From contig OX387182.1 of the NCBI GenBank assembly GCA_947561395.2, forward strand, positions 47,051,949-47,115,948: a DNA stretch of 64,000 nt. Direction: 5' to 3'. Below, in pieces: positions 42,293 to 52,464 of this stretch (its first letter is position 1; each line of letters starts with the position of its first letter). This DNA is from Buxus sempervirens. Its lineage: Eukaryota > Streptophyta > Magnoliopsida > Buxales > Buxaceae. The position numbers and the translations under genes were made by a program. Under the pieces are notes generated by a model. It was not told the origin of the DNA. It was given only the letters and a program-made list of their open reading frames with translations, and did no database searches.

Positions 42293-42640
42293 ATGGACAG
42301 CTTAATATATTGGAATGCTTCTCTAAATGCATGCAGGTATTCGACAGGTTTTGGGGTTTCTGGTGGTAGTGCATTGATTCATGAATTCTATTCTACTGAA
42401 GTACCAAATCCTGTTCATTTGACTGTTGACACGGGTTTCAGAAATGGTGAGCCTACCATCAAAGCTTTTGTTTCTGTCAGTTCGTCCCTTGGAGATAGGC
42501 AACTTGCAACACAATTTCAAGAAATCCCTTTGGATCTATGTATGGTTGAAGCTGAGCGAGTTGGATGTATGTATATAAAGCTATATTCACATTCTGACTT
42601 GATCTTACTCACCTTTTTTGTTTATTGGTGTACTTTGTGA
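42293..42640 (+). pseudogene. Open frame of 115 codons, probable captured exon
   Basis: Unlike its surroundings this stretch has codon-like composition and stays open; the central part (VPNPVHLTVDTGF.. KAFVSVSSSLGDR.. FQEIPLDLC) looks like real protein. A CAG acceptor candidate ends at 42335 and a GTATGT donor lies near 42569. I do not recognise the family. Because it sits inside the MULE near the right TIR, a host gene piece is the likeliest source. Confidence 0.45.
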
Positions 42641-43048
42641 CCTTGTATGTTTAAATAAAACTAAGTGAACATTTGCATTTTATGGCCAATACTTAAAAAA
42701 CTTAGTTACCATCAGATGTGCACTAATCCAACATGGGCTTAGAATTGCTATCTATGTCTGAATTGTGATATTTTCTTTGAAAATTAAGATATGAAATTTA
42801 TTCTTGATCTCAACTCCATGGCAATTTTTAGTTGACTGAACCATTGGCCACTTCAACTGAAAAACAAATTTTTTTTACAGGATAGCTATTATGTTTACTA
42901 TGATATATGGATTAGAATAGTGGGCATTATATGGTGAATTTTGCTAAAATGAGGACAATGAGATCAATGTGTAAGAAGACTAGATGAGCATTTAAGAGTG
43001 TATAGGTATTGTCCAATTAGGAGATCAAACAAACGAAAATAAATTCCT
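42641..43048. other. MULE interior between open frame and right TIR
   Basis: AT-rich with no gene. A small palindrome (AAATAAATTCCTGATG.. ..CATCAGGAATTTATT, 43038-43076) straddles the inner TIR edge. Confidence 0.45.
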
Positions 43049-44597
43049 GATGTCCTATGGCCATCAGGAATTTATTACATGTTAAATTGTAAGTCTCAAC
43101 GTATACTTAAGATGGCATAATTCTGATCCCAAAGCAGCAACTGACAACAAAATTAGGTAAGATGCCCTCTTGCTTGCCATGAGAGAAATGGAAAAGCATA
43201 TTGCAGTAACATGGTAAGGAAATTAAATGCTTGCACATTTTGCAAAATGCAGTATAAACATCATGAACATCATCCGCTGTAGAAGTGTAACTTTGCATCA
43301 AGATCATCAGAAGCATTGCTCCCAAGACAGCTTGGGAACCTCAAAGCAATTAAGGAATGTTATCAACATTAAAGTAAATGAAAGTTAAGGAAAGTCAATT
43401 AAATAATAGTTAGACAATGCTAGAAAAAGAGCACTACAAAAAATCCCAAATAAACAATACCAATAGAAAACCAATTAGCTTGTCAAGAAAGTTCAACCAG
43501 AATCAACAACTAAAAATATTTATCATTCAAATATTTCTCTGGACAGCAAAAATCATCCACACCCATGGTCTGAACATTTACAGCCATTATTCGAAAAACA
43601 TGCCATAAACTCATATTCAAATTCGAAAAACCCCATTTCGCTAAGGCAAACAACACATATTCAAATTAAAGCCTTTTTTGCAACAAGATTACCATTTAAA
43701 TAGGTGGAAATATGCAAATGTGCAAATTCAAATTCAATTACATATGCAAATGTTTGGGGGAAAATCAAATTCAAGGGAGGCACTCGGCAGCTACTTGGTC
43801 GCCAACGGCAGCACTCCCTACGACGACGAACAGCAACTTCGATGAGACAGCAAGGTTGCCCGCGGCAACACTCCACACCGTAACGAAAACCAACTTCGAT
43901 GAAACAGTAGGGTCGTCAACAACAACACTCTCACGGCGACAAACTTCAACCGCAGTGGCTCTCCAACGACCAATGCCTCAATGTGTGCAAACAGACAAAG
44001 GGTTTTCGATTATAGAGGGTTAATGAACGATGGAGAGGGAAACAATGCGCGAAACAAATGGAGGAGGAGAGGGTTTTGTCCAGGTGGAGAAGGGGTTTTT
44101 GGAGAAGAAGAGATCAATGGGGAAGGAGAGTGGGGGAAGTTGGTCAATGTTCGTCGGCCTTGAAGAAGACGAAAATCTGAGTGGGAAAACCACCTGCATT
44201 CGCCGGCGAAGAGAGGAATGGGGGAAGGAGAGGGTTTCGGTTTTTTGGAGAAGAAGATGACAATGGGTCGGGGTTCGTGGGGGTTCATCGGCCTTGGAGA
44301 TGAAGCAAAGTTGCTCGGGAAACAAGGCGCGTTCGCCGGCGAAGAAAGGAGTAGGCGTTCGTTCTTCGTCGTCGTTCGTTCGTCGAACCAGGGTTTTTCG
44401 CACAGGAGAGGAGAGGAGAGAACGACGATGAGAGGGAAACACGCACGTGTTTCCCTCTCTTTCCCCCCTTATATTCAAGGGTATTTTGGGCATTGCAAAT
44501 AGGGAAAACGTGCAATGACCCCTTTCTGAAATTAAATCTCAAAAGTGGCATGTTTTTGAAATTAAGCATCTTTATGGCACGTTTCTGAAATTTTCCC
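43049..44597 (-). repeat. Right TIR of the MULE
   Basis: A 1549-bp inverted copy of the left TIR, uninterrupted. It shows the pre-insertion state of the Tat target (AACAT once, near 43078). It differs from the left TIR by loss of one 30-bp subterminal unit, a short G run and about 70 extra bases near 43845-43925. It should hold the promoter for the - strand genes. Confidence 0.9.
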
Positions 44598-44606
44598 AAA
44601 GAAAAA
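44598..44606. repeat. 9-bp target-site duplication, right end of MULE
   Basis: AAAGAAAAA, identical to 2845-2853. Confidence 0.88.
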
Positions 44607-44739
44607 AGATGAAATAGAATCTATTGATGCTACATGCTTTTCGTCCATGTCGGTCAATGATAATTTGGCAGATCCTTCGTCATTGGATGGTGTTGTTCCA
44701 ACTCAGCTAGTGCACTATGGCTCAGAGCCTCAGAGATAA
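44607..44739 (+). pseudogene. Right part of the host exon split by the MULE (candidate)
   Basis: Continuing the frame from 2834, this reads ..DEIESIDATCFSSMSVNDNL.. to TAA at 44737. Serine- and acid-rich; not recognised. The stop lies inside the TSD of the adjoining MITE, so the exon end may also have been altered by that insertion. Confidence 0.35.
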
Positions 44740-44745
44740 AGTTAT

Positions 44746-45115
44746 GGGAGAATTGGGTTTTAGTGACACTTTTCCAAAATAATTTAGATTCAGTCGCCAA
44801 ATTCTTGTTAATTAAGAATTAGTGATAATTTTTTAAAATAATTGAGTATTTGTGTCATTTTACTATTCATGAAGAATTTCTTCTAAAAATACCCTCAAAA
44901 GTCTTTGAAAACCTTTTTACTCAATTTTGTTACAAGTGAAGTTTTCAAGTCTTTTGAGGGCATTTTCGGAAAAATTGTTTATAATTGTTTATAAGCAATT
45001 AAATGGCATTGATTCCTAATTATTTTAAGAAAGTGTCACTAATTCTCAATTAACAAGAATTTGGCAACTGAATCTGAATTATTTAGTAAAAGTATTACTA
45101 AAAACCAAATTTCCC
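44746..45115. mobile_element. MULE-type MITE with long TIRs
   Basis: A 370-bp foldback with termini GGGAGAATTGGGTTTTAGTG and GGGAAATTTGGTTTTTAGTA (inverted), and TIRs of about 180 bp each meeting near the centre. A perfect 9-bp TSD TAAAGTTAT flanks it (44737-44745 and 45116-45124). No coding capacity. Its termini share the GGGA start with the giant MULE 149 bp away but not the remaining sequence. Confidence 0.9.
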
Positions 45116-45124
45116 TAAAGTTAT

Positions 45125-45512
45125 TATGGTTGATGGAGCATTTTTTAAGAAGCACAGCTGAAAAATGAGACCCAAAATAGGGAAAAGAAAGGTGGAGAAA
45201 GGTTCTGTTAACGGGTGCAATTGTCTCTAGGATTCTTGGGCATTTTGATGGAGAATAAGAATCAAAAAAATCAATTTGCAAAACCTCTCTCTTTACTACT
45301 AGCTGATCAAATGGAATTTGACTTATTTAGTCCAAGCCATGCTCATTCATGCATTCTTATTAGTGCATCTTTCCTTATATATAATATGATTCTGGGTAAA
45401 TGAAATTGGAATTTTACTAAATATGGCACTCAATGAGCCGAGCTTGAGATGAAGAATTAATTAGGCTTATGGCTTGGAATAAAGGATTGAGATCATCTAC
45501 TGTCAAGCCGAT
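45125..45512. other. Host flank, no gene recognised
   Basis: Continues the 3' flank of the split exon candidate. AT-rich; nothing supported. Confidence 0.4.
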
Positions 45513-45660
45513 AAAAGGGGCTCGAACAGTATCCAACAGCTGCTTGCCACATCAGCAAGCAGCTACAATAAAAAAATTGAATTTTTTTCCACTTTTCATT
45601 AGAGAGAGAACGCTACTTGCTAATGTGGCAAGCAGATCTTGGGTGCTGTTGAGCCCTTTT
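45513..45660. mobile_element. Small foldback MITE
   Basis: Imperfect TIRs of about 50 bp: AAAAGGGGCTCGAACAG.. CTGCTTGCCACATCAGCAAG, and inverted AAAAGGGCTCAACAGC.. CTGCTTGCCACATTAGCAAG. Total about 148 bp. The TSD is not clear, so the superfamily is unassigned. Confidence 0.65.
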
Positions 45661-47412
45661 TACAGGATCTAAAGTTGTAAAACCCCAAATTTTAGCGATT
45701 ATTGTTTATGAGAATTAATAAGTCTATATGGGTGGAATTTTCAGAGATCCGTAAAGCAGGGGTAAATTGGGGATTTCTAGACATTAAGAGTGGAAACGAG
45801 ATGAATTAAGGTTAGTAGTGTGCTGATAATAATTTGAATTATTATTACTGGTTGAATTCAGTTGTTTAAAAAGTATTAATGTAGGTGATTAAGTGGAGAA
45901 TCAATTCAGTAGATCAAATGGCTGGGGAAGCTGCACATGTAGGGAGTTGCGTGGGCGAGCATCCAGCGAACCATGAACTTAGTTGGTTGAGTGCAAAAAG
46001 AGGGTGAGTATAAATACTTAGCTAATTTCTGTGCGTAGGTTTCGCACACTCTGAGATTGAAGAAAATTGCGGCTGGACTACAACCAGGGCCATTGGAGAA
46101 GAACAGAAGTGTGGTGTTGCTGCCGATCGGAGTTTGAAGTGGAGGAAGAACTGAATCGAAGGCTAAGTGAAGCTACTCGATTTAGCGACTTTTGTGGTTT
46201 CGGCTAACCTTCCTGCTGATCAGCGAGTGTTCAAGTCAGTATGAGTGGATCTATATTTCGTAAGAAATCATAGGAGGATCGACCTGTGAATCAGATCTAA
46301 TCGGAGTTGTATTTCCCTATAGAAAACATTATCCAAACAGAGGATAAATTGGGGCGGAATCGAGATTTGAACTTTTGGTTGCTGGAGTTGAAGCTGCAGG
46401 GATTTGAGCATAAATCATGTGAGTAGCACCACTTTTACTCCGTGTGTTGAAACCGATTACTTGAGATTAGCCAAAATGGTTTATTGTGGAATTTGTTAGA
46501 TACTGTATTGTGTTTCGAAGGGATTTGCGAGTCGGAGTATGTATTGTGTTAGAATTAATTTCGATTTAAGTTTGAATGTCTATTGAAGGTGGTAGAAGCA
46601 TAGATCAGCTATTGTGAAGGCTCGATTTTAGGATAGTCATATCTAAATTGATCTAACAGTGAGCGAAAAGTTGTACCGAGAAAGCAAGGGAGTATCCGCT
46701 GGGTGCCGCCTACTGTTTTCACCCGGCGGCAGCTTAGCGGATAAGCAAAATTAGGGTTTGCCAACTCGGTGCCTCCTGGTGCCTACTGCTTTGTAGTCAG
46801 GGCACCCACCCAAGTTTTAGTTGGAGTGCGGTTGACGATTTTGAGCCTATTTTCTCCAACCAAATGGCCCAAACACCTACCTTGGAGCTAGATTAGAATG
46901 CTCGAAGTGTTATAAAGTGGTAAAAAACCACGGGAATTATTCCATGAGTTCCAAAAGTCAAGTTTGAGGGGCTGTTAGTAGCTTAAATTGCTGTTCTTGA
47001 TACCATGAGTTAGTGATTTTGTGTTATCCCTGTTTACTGCTATTTTCCGGTTTGTGAAATTGTTTAACCTGAGTTTTAGCGAATTACAAGGTGCTGAGCA
47101 TAATTTATAAAAGTGCCTTGTGTGAGTAAAGGATTATACAAATGGGTTGGATTTGTGTTTTGGTTTAGAATATCAATTGGAGTTCCATGAGTTACTGTTC
47201 TGGTCATGGGTGACCCATGATAAGTTTTTTTTGCTTTATTGTTGGTGATGCCAGAGGTTGGTTTATTTTGTTGTTAATGATGAGTTTATGCATTTAGTAT
47301 TCTGTTTTGGTTTAGCTTATCCAGGATCCTTGACTAAGCTTAGTAATGTAATGTTATTGTTTATTGGTGTAATTGCATGGCCTTGTGTGTTGCCACTACC
47401 TGTGTAGAGCAG

Positions 47413-47532
47413 CCAGAAACCCTGAGTAGGCCTGGTTGTCAATGCCGAAACCAGGGGAGCAGGCCAGCATTGGATGAAGAAACCTTGAGTAGGCCGTCAT
47501 TTCAGAGTTCCGAAACCCTGAGTAGGTCGGAA
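47413..47532. repeat. Constant-loop stem-loop array, second family B copy
   Basis: Stems CCAG/CTGG, CAATGC/GCATTG, ATGA/TCAT and TTCCG/CGGAA close loops close to AAACCCTGAGTAGGC. The hairpin layout is kept despite point differences from 28290-28409. Confidence 0.75.
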
Positions 47533-48067
47533 CTGTGTACATGGAGGTGTGGATGTCTCCTTGGCATGTCAATTAACCAATTAAAGCAATAGGCATGACA
47601 TTGACATGATTGATCGGTATTGCTGTTGGTCTATTGTTGGAAACTGTTATTGGGATTTTTTTTGTATTTTAACTTCGGGATTGTCTCTCTATTGATTTAA
47701 TTGGGCTCGTTATTTATCGTGGCATATTTAGAACTGATGATAACTATTTCTGCATGCATGTGCTACTCGCTGAGATATTCGTATCTCATCCGTTTTGTTT
47801 TGTCTTGTTTTTAGATACTCATGGTGAGGAGATTGCTGGCGTAGATCCGACCGACACTTATAGGGACGATAATTATTTCTACATCCCATAGATTAGTAGG
47901 TTTATTCTGGATTGGGATCGTTGACTTATTTGTATTCGGAAAATGTAATAATTAGATTGATGGTGCATGGTTTGATGGTACTTTAATTAAATTCATGTTC
48001 ATGCTTCCTAGTAGATAGTTGTTTTGTGCACTCTGATATGGTATAACTTGTGTAATTATCCAGCGAT

Positions 48068-50882
48068 TGTGAGACACGGGAAAAATCACCGAAGTGATCT
48101 CCCCTCCGTCAACACACGGGCTCAACGCAAAAATGGGAGAGTCGCCACCATTCAGAATTTTGAGGTGAGAATGGACACCAAAAGTTCAAAAATAAGCAAA
48201 AATAGCACAAAAAGTGCTAAAAGGCAAATTCTAGGGTAAAAATAACCCTACTTGAAAATCAAATCCAGAGATGGGTAAGGGGATTAGATTATGAACGGGG
48301 AAAGGTGTTATAGGCACCCCCATTCATCCACACGAGGTGGTTGCCAAGTGTTTGTTCATGCTAAAAGAAAATAGGAAGCTTGCTAAAAATCATGAAAAAG
48401 CCTTGAAAAAGGAACAAGTGTATGATATATTCACATGAAGATCCAAATGGATTTTAGATCTTCTCTTATGTCAATATCATTTCTGAAATGTCATAAAAGG
48501 ATAAAAATCCAAGCAAAACAATGTACAAAGCCAAGTTGAATCAAATCCGGAAAATTCGGTGAAAAGTAATGCCATTAGTCTTGAAATCATTCAAATCCAA
48601 TTTTAAATTGAACCAAACCAAATCCAATTGAAAGATCTTAGTAAATAAGGGACTCATGCAAAATTTCAAGTCAATCCGGTTGAAATCCTAGGAGTAATGC
48701 TCCTTTAAAGTTGCTGCTGGGGATGATTAAAAGTAACAAGTAGGCAACTTTGGAAAATCACCTAGAAAAATCCACTCCATAAAAACCCACGAAATTTGGT
48801 GTGATTGAAGTCTGTATGGTCATCTTTCAAAAGAAACTAGCTTCATACAAAAACTCATTTGGATGTGCCTTGGGTGGTCTCCCGAACAGGCCCCGAAGAT
48901 CACAGATTTACCCAGAAAAGTACTAATGAGCAGCTCTGAGTAAATCTATTACCAATAATTCAAATGGAGTCAAAACATTATGAAACCAACTGGATTTAAA
49001 AATAGACTCATAAAGGAGTGCACAAAAACAAAAGCACTCGAATCAGATTTAAAACGAACACATGGTGCTCCGTCGAAGTGACAAGTTCTGTATTGGAACC
49101 TGAACTGTCCAATAAACTTCGACAGAGAGGTGTCAAAAATCCATTTGATAGAAGTTAATGAAATTTGGTGGACAAAAACTAGACAGCCTCACCTTTCCCA
49201 TGGTTCTGGAATCGCTCCAAAATTCATCCGGACGATGAAGTTATGAGCGTCCGAAGTAAGGGTACAGGTGCTGTCAAGTTAAGCCCTTTTTGAGTAAAGC
49301 CAATGCAAAAATGTGACAAAGTGTGTGAAATTCGTGCAAGATGAACACAAAACCTTTAAAAATCATCCAAAGACATTCCAGAATTGATTGAGGCCATTTA
49401 TTTGAGATTTATCACAATGAATGTAATAAATCCCCAAATGTGAGCCTATCCCGCCAAAATAGTGATATGTATGTGCAAGTGTGAAAAACCATACAAGATC
49501 GATAGCATGCATACATATTCATCAAAATAAGGTTCTAAAATAGCCTAGGGTTCCGTTCCATTATCGTTTCCCTCTGTTCTCTCTCCCCGTTAAACACGGT
49601 TCTTCAAGATAATCAAGGGTACTTTGAATATGAAACGGTTTACAATCAATCAAAAGGCTTTATGCTACATAGGTTCTAGCACTAGGGTCAATCCCCAGTC
49701 TCGTTTCTCCTAGATCCCGCCTCCACGTTTTACGACTAGGGGGAGTCTCGAGATACTTTGAGCCGGGGAAGGGTTTTCACACACAAAGAAGGCCTTATTC
49801 TACAGAAAGGTAGAAGAAGAGATCTAGATCTAGAAATGTAAAGACAGAAAATAAAAGAAAAGTTTGAGGCTTACCTGGGTTCTGAAAGCACTTCCGCAGC
49901 GGTTTTCCTCTTCTCTTGGAGTTCTTCTGGGCGAGAATTCAAAACAAGAGTTAATGGCCATTTGCTTGAGGAGGAGCCTCCTATTTATAGGCAAAGGCTA
50001 GGGTTAGGGTTGGTGAGAATGGTAGACACAACATAATGTCTATAGCCCACCAACATTAACCCTAAGGCTATTTCCGAGATTTCCCTTCATTTAATGAAGG
50101 ACATGATGGTAAAAGATGAAATCTCTCGGAAAACCCTAATTTTGAGCAAAACTAATGTATCCGGCATATCAGGCCGGATACAAAAGGGTCTTAATGTATC
50201 CGGCATATAATGCCGGATATACTAAGGATTGCTTGTATCTGGTATGTTCCACCGAATACAAAGGAAAATACTTGTATCCGGCCTGAGTTGCCGGATACAA
50301 GGAAAAAAGCCTTTTTTCCGAATTTTAACACAGGCAATACTTATTTACATGTAACATCGTTTAAGTAAATGTCCTCGTATTTTTTAATCTCCATTTACTT
50401 AAGATATTACATGTATATAAGCAAACACCCCCCCCCCCCCCCTCCCCCATTTGAATCCATTAAAAATAGTTCCAGACCCAAATTCCAAGTGAATAAAAAG
50501 TCAACTTTCCAGTTCTAGGCAAAATTCCGATTTTTCAGGTCTGGAAAAAGGTTCAATATATTAAAACCAAGGTATTCGCCAAGATTTAAAATCTCAAAAA
50601 ATTCTTTTATGCAATAACATGGCTAAAAACCTGATTACTGGGAAAAAGTATCTTGAAATCTGGCTTTAAAAAATATTTCATTTTCTGGGGTCAAAAGTCA
50701 ACAAAATTCAACCGGAAAAAGTTTGACTTTGCACAAAAGATTGAATTCGGGCCTTTTCCTTTTCCGTTTTGGATTCAAATGGGTTAAGTATCTCAAACCC
50801 AATGCAAAAAACTGAAAATTCCAATAAAATATTTCTCTCCTTCAAGATTTATCAAAAATCGTGCAATTTTGGGGTGTCTACA
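48068..50882 (-). mobile_element. Solo LTR, family A, nested in family B
   Basis: A 2815-bp LTR on the - strand (TGTAGACACC at 50882, ..GTCTCACA at 48068) with perfect TSD GCGAT (48063-48067 and 50883-50887). The copy at 26461-29016 gives the empty site (ATCCAGCGATCA near 28928). It has TATA at 49982-49989 and the TATCCGG array at 50156-50301. A run of C at about 50427-50446 is a small homopolymer. Confidence 0.93.
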
Positions 50883-51068
50883 GCGATCACATGAGTCATG
50901 GGCCCATACCTAACACTCTGTGAGACGTGTTATATCTTCATTGAACAACACAGATCCAGGGCATTACAAAAGTAGATGATCTCAATCCAAATGAGTTGTT
51001 AGTGAGCTTGATCTACATCAATATATTTTAACAACCCTATTGAAGCCCAAGCCTTGGCCATACTTGGA

Positions 51069-51494
51069 TAGAGCTGGCAACGGGGCGGGGCGGGTTGGGT
51101 CATAATCGGGTTGGGGGTTAAATCGGGTCGGGTTCGGGTTGGACTAAATTAAGGCGGGTTGGAAAACCCCCAACCTGCCAATAAACGGGTTCAACTTGCC
51201 AACCCGTTTGTTATTTTTCAAAAAAATATGATTAAAATAGGGTTGGGGGTTAATTGGATCGGGTTGTACCGGGTTCGGGTCTGGTTGGGGGTTAATCGGG
51301 TTGGAACGGGACACTTTTGTCGCTTTTTTTTTAATCGGGTTACCTGTTGGGTTGCCAGGTCATAATCAGGTTGACTCGATTACTGGTGGGTTGGGGAAAC
51401 CCCAACCCAATTAATAAATGGATCAACCCAAACCCGTTTAACTCGGGTCGGTTCGGGTTGAACTGTCGGGTTGGGTCGCATTTTGCCAACTTTA
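51069..51494. mobile_element. hAT-like MITE made of CGGGTTGGGT repeats
   Basis: Termini TAGAGCTGGCAA and inverted TAAAGTTGGCAA, with a perfect 8-bp TSD TACTTGGA (51061-51068 and 51495-51502), fit the hAT superfamily. The body is degenerate CGGGTTGGG and CGGGTTCGGG repeats in both orientations, strongly G-strand biased in places. No protein. Confidence 0.82.
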
Positions 51495-51502
51495 TACTTG
51501 GA

Positions 51503-52398
51503 GCTTGTGAACTCCATTGAATCGAATAGAAATCGGCTTGGTTTATTTGCAGCCCTAATCCTAACCCATGCTTACATGTGGTGAGAACAATGATTAATTA
51601 TTAATGATATATATTTAATTCTATCTTAGTAGTAACCTATCCTATTTTAAAGATTTTGGGTGGAGTTATAATTTTTACTAGTTAAGGATTAACAATATAG
51701 AATAGAGGAATTATACTTATAAAATAATAATTTTATAGGATCTATACTTATCTATTTTACTAATTAATACAAATTTAATAGGATTTTAATCTAAAGTTAT
51801 TAATTAATGATATATACTTATCTAGTGGGATTAATTAACAATATATATGTTATTTTATTAATTAATATAAACTTAGTAGGACTTTAATCAACATTTATTA
51901 ACATCTCTTTTATTTATTTATTAATATACATCTAATTTTTTAACTATATATTAATTAAATTAAATAAACTATTTAGATAGAATTCTAGAAAAGTAACAAA
52001 ATTTTAATATTAATAGAAAAATATAAGATAAGCACAAATAATCCATTTTGTTATTTCTCTCACTTTTTTTTTTCTTTAGGCATTGATAATATATCACTAT
52101 AAAAGAGCTAAATTATTTTTAATAAAAATAAGGTAAAATAAAAAATAAAATAGAACTAGTGGATTTACCCGTGCTAAGCACGGGAACATATATTTTCCTT
52201 TAATAACATTTTATTAAATAATTTAAAATACATTTTACTGTGTTTAAATATATTAGTAGGACATTTTAACAGCATATATGTTAAATAATGGACCGCATTA
52301 AAATAGATTAACCATAATTACATGTTATATTATATATATTATATTATATTTAAACTTGAATAAAATCCAAGAGACTAAAAAGATGATTTATTATAATA

Positions 52399-52464
<66 letters not shown>

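Larger units (their letters stand above)
2854..44597. mobile_element. Giant Mutator-like element (MULE) with Ulp1, GRF and HMG-box genes
   Basis: The element is bounded by TIRs of about 1.5 kb starting GGGAAAATTTCAG and by a perfect 9-bp TSD. It spans 41.7 kb now; subtracting the Tat retroelement (4358-21840) and the solo LTR (25905-31254) leaves about 19 kb. Gene order is: left TIR, MuDR transposase (+), HMG-box/helical-domain gene (+), captured CIPK and anthranilate synthase pieces, GRF protein (-), minisatellite, ERD6-like piece, Ulp1 protease (-), right TIR. The convergent layout resembles mudrA/mudrB in maize MuDR. MULEs carrying Ulp1-like proteases (Kaonashi-type) are known in plants. 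The combination with an HMG-box gene and a double-GRF gene in one element with long TIRs is what stands out. Several genes carry stops, so it is probably no longer autonomous. Confidence 0.85.
45676..50968. mobile_element. Solo LTR, family B, containing a family A solo LTR
   Basis: It starts TGTAAAACCCC and ends CCAGGGCATTACA, with perfect TSD AAAGT (45671-45675 and 50969-50973). Its own length without the nested element is about 2.47 kb, close to the 2.56 kb of the copy at 26461-29016. The same stem-loop array is at 47413-47532. No internal retroelement region remains, so it formed by LTR-LTR recombination. Confidence 0.9.
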
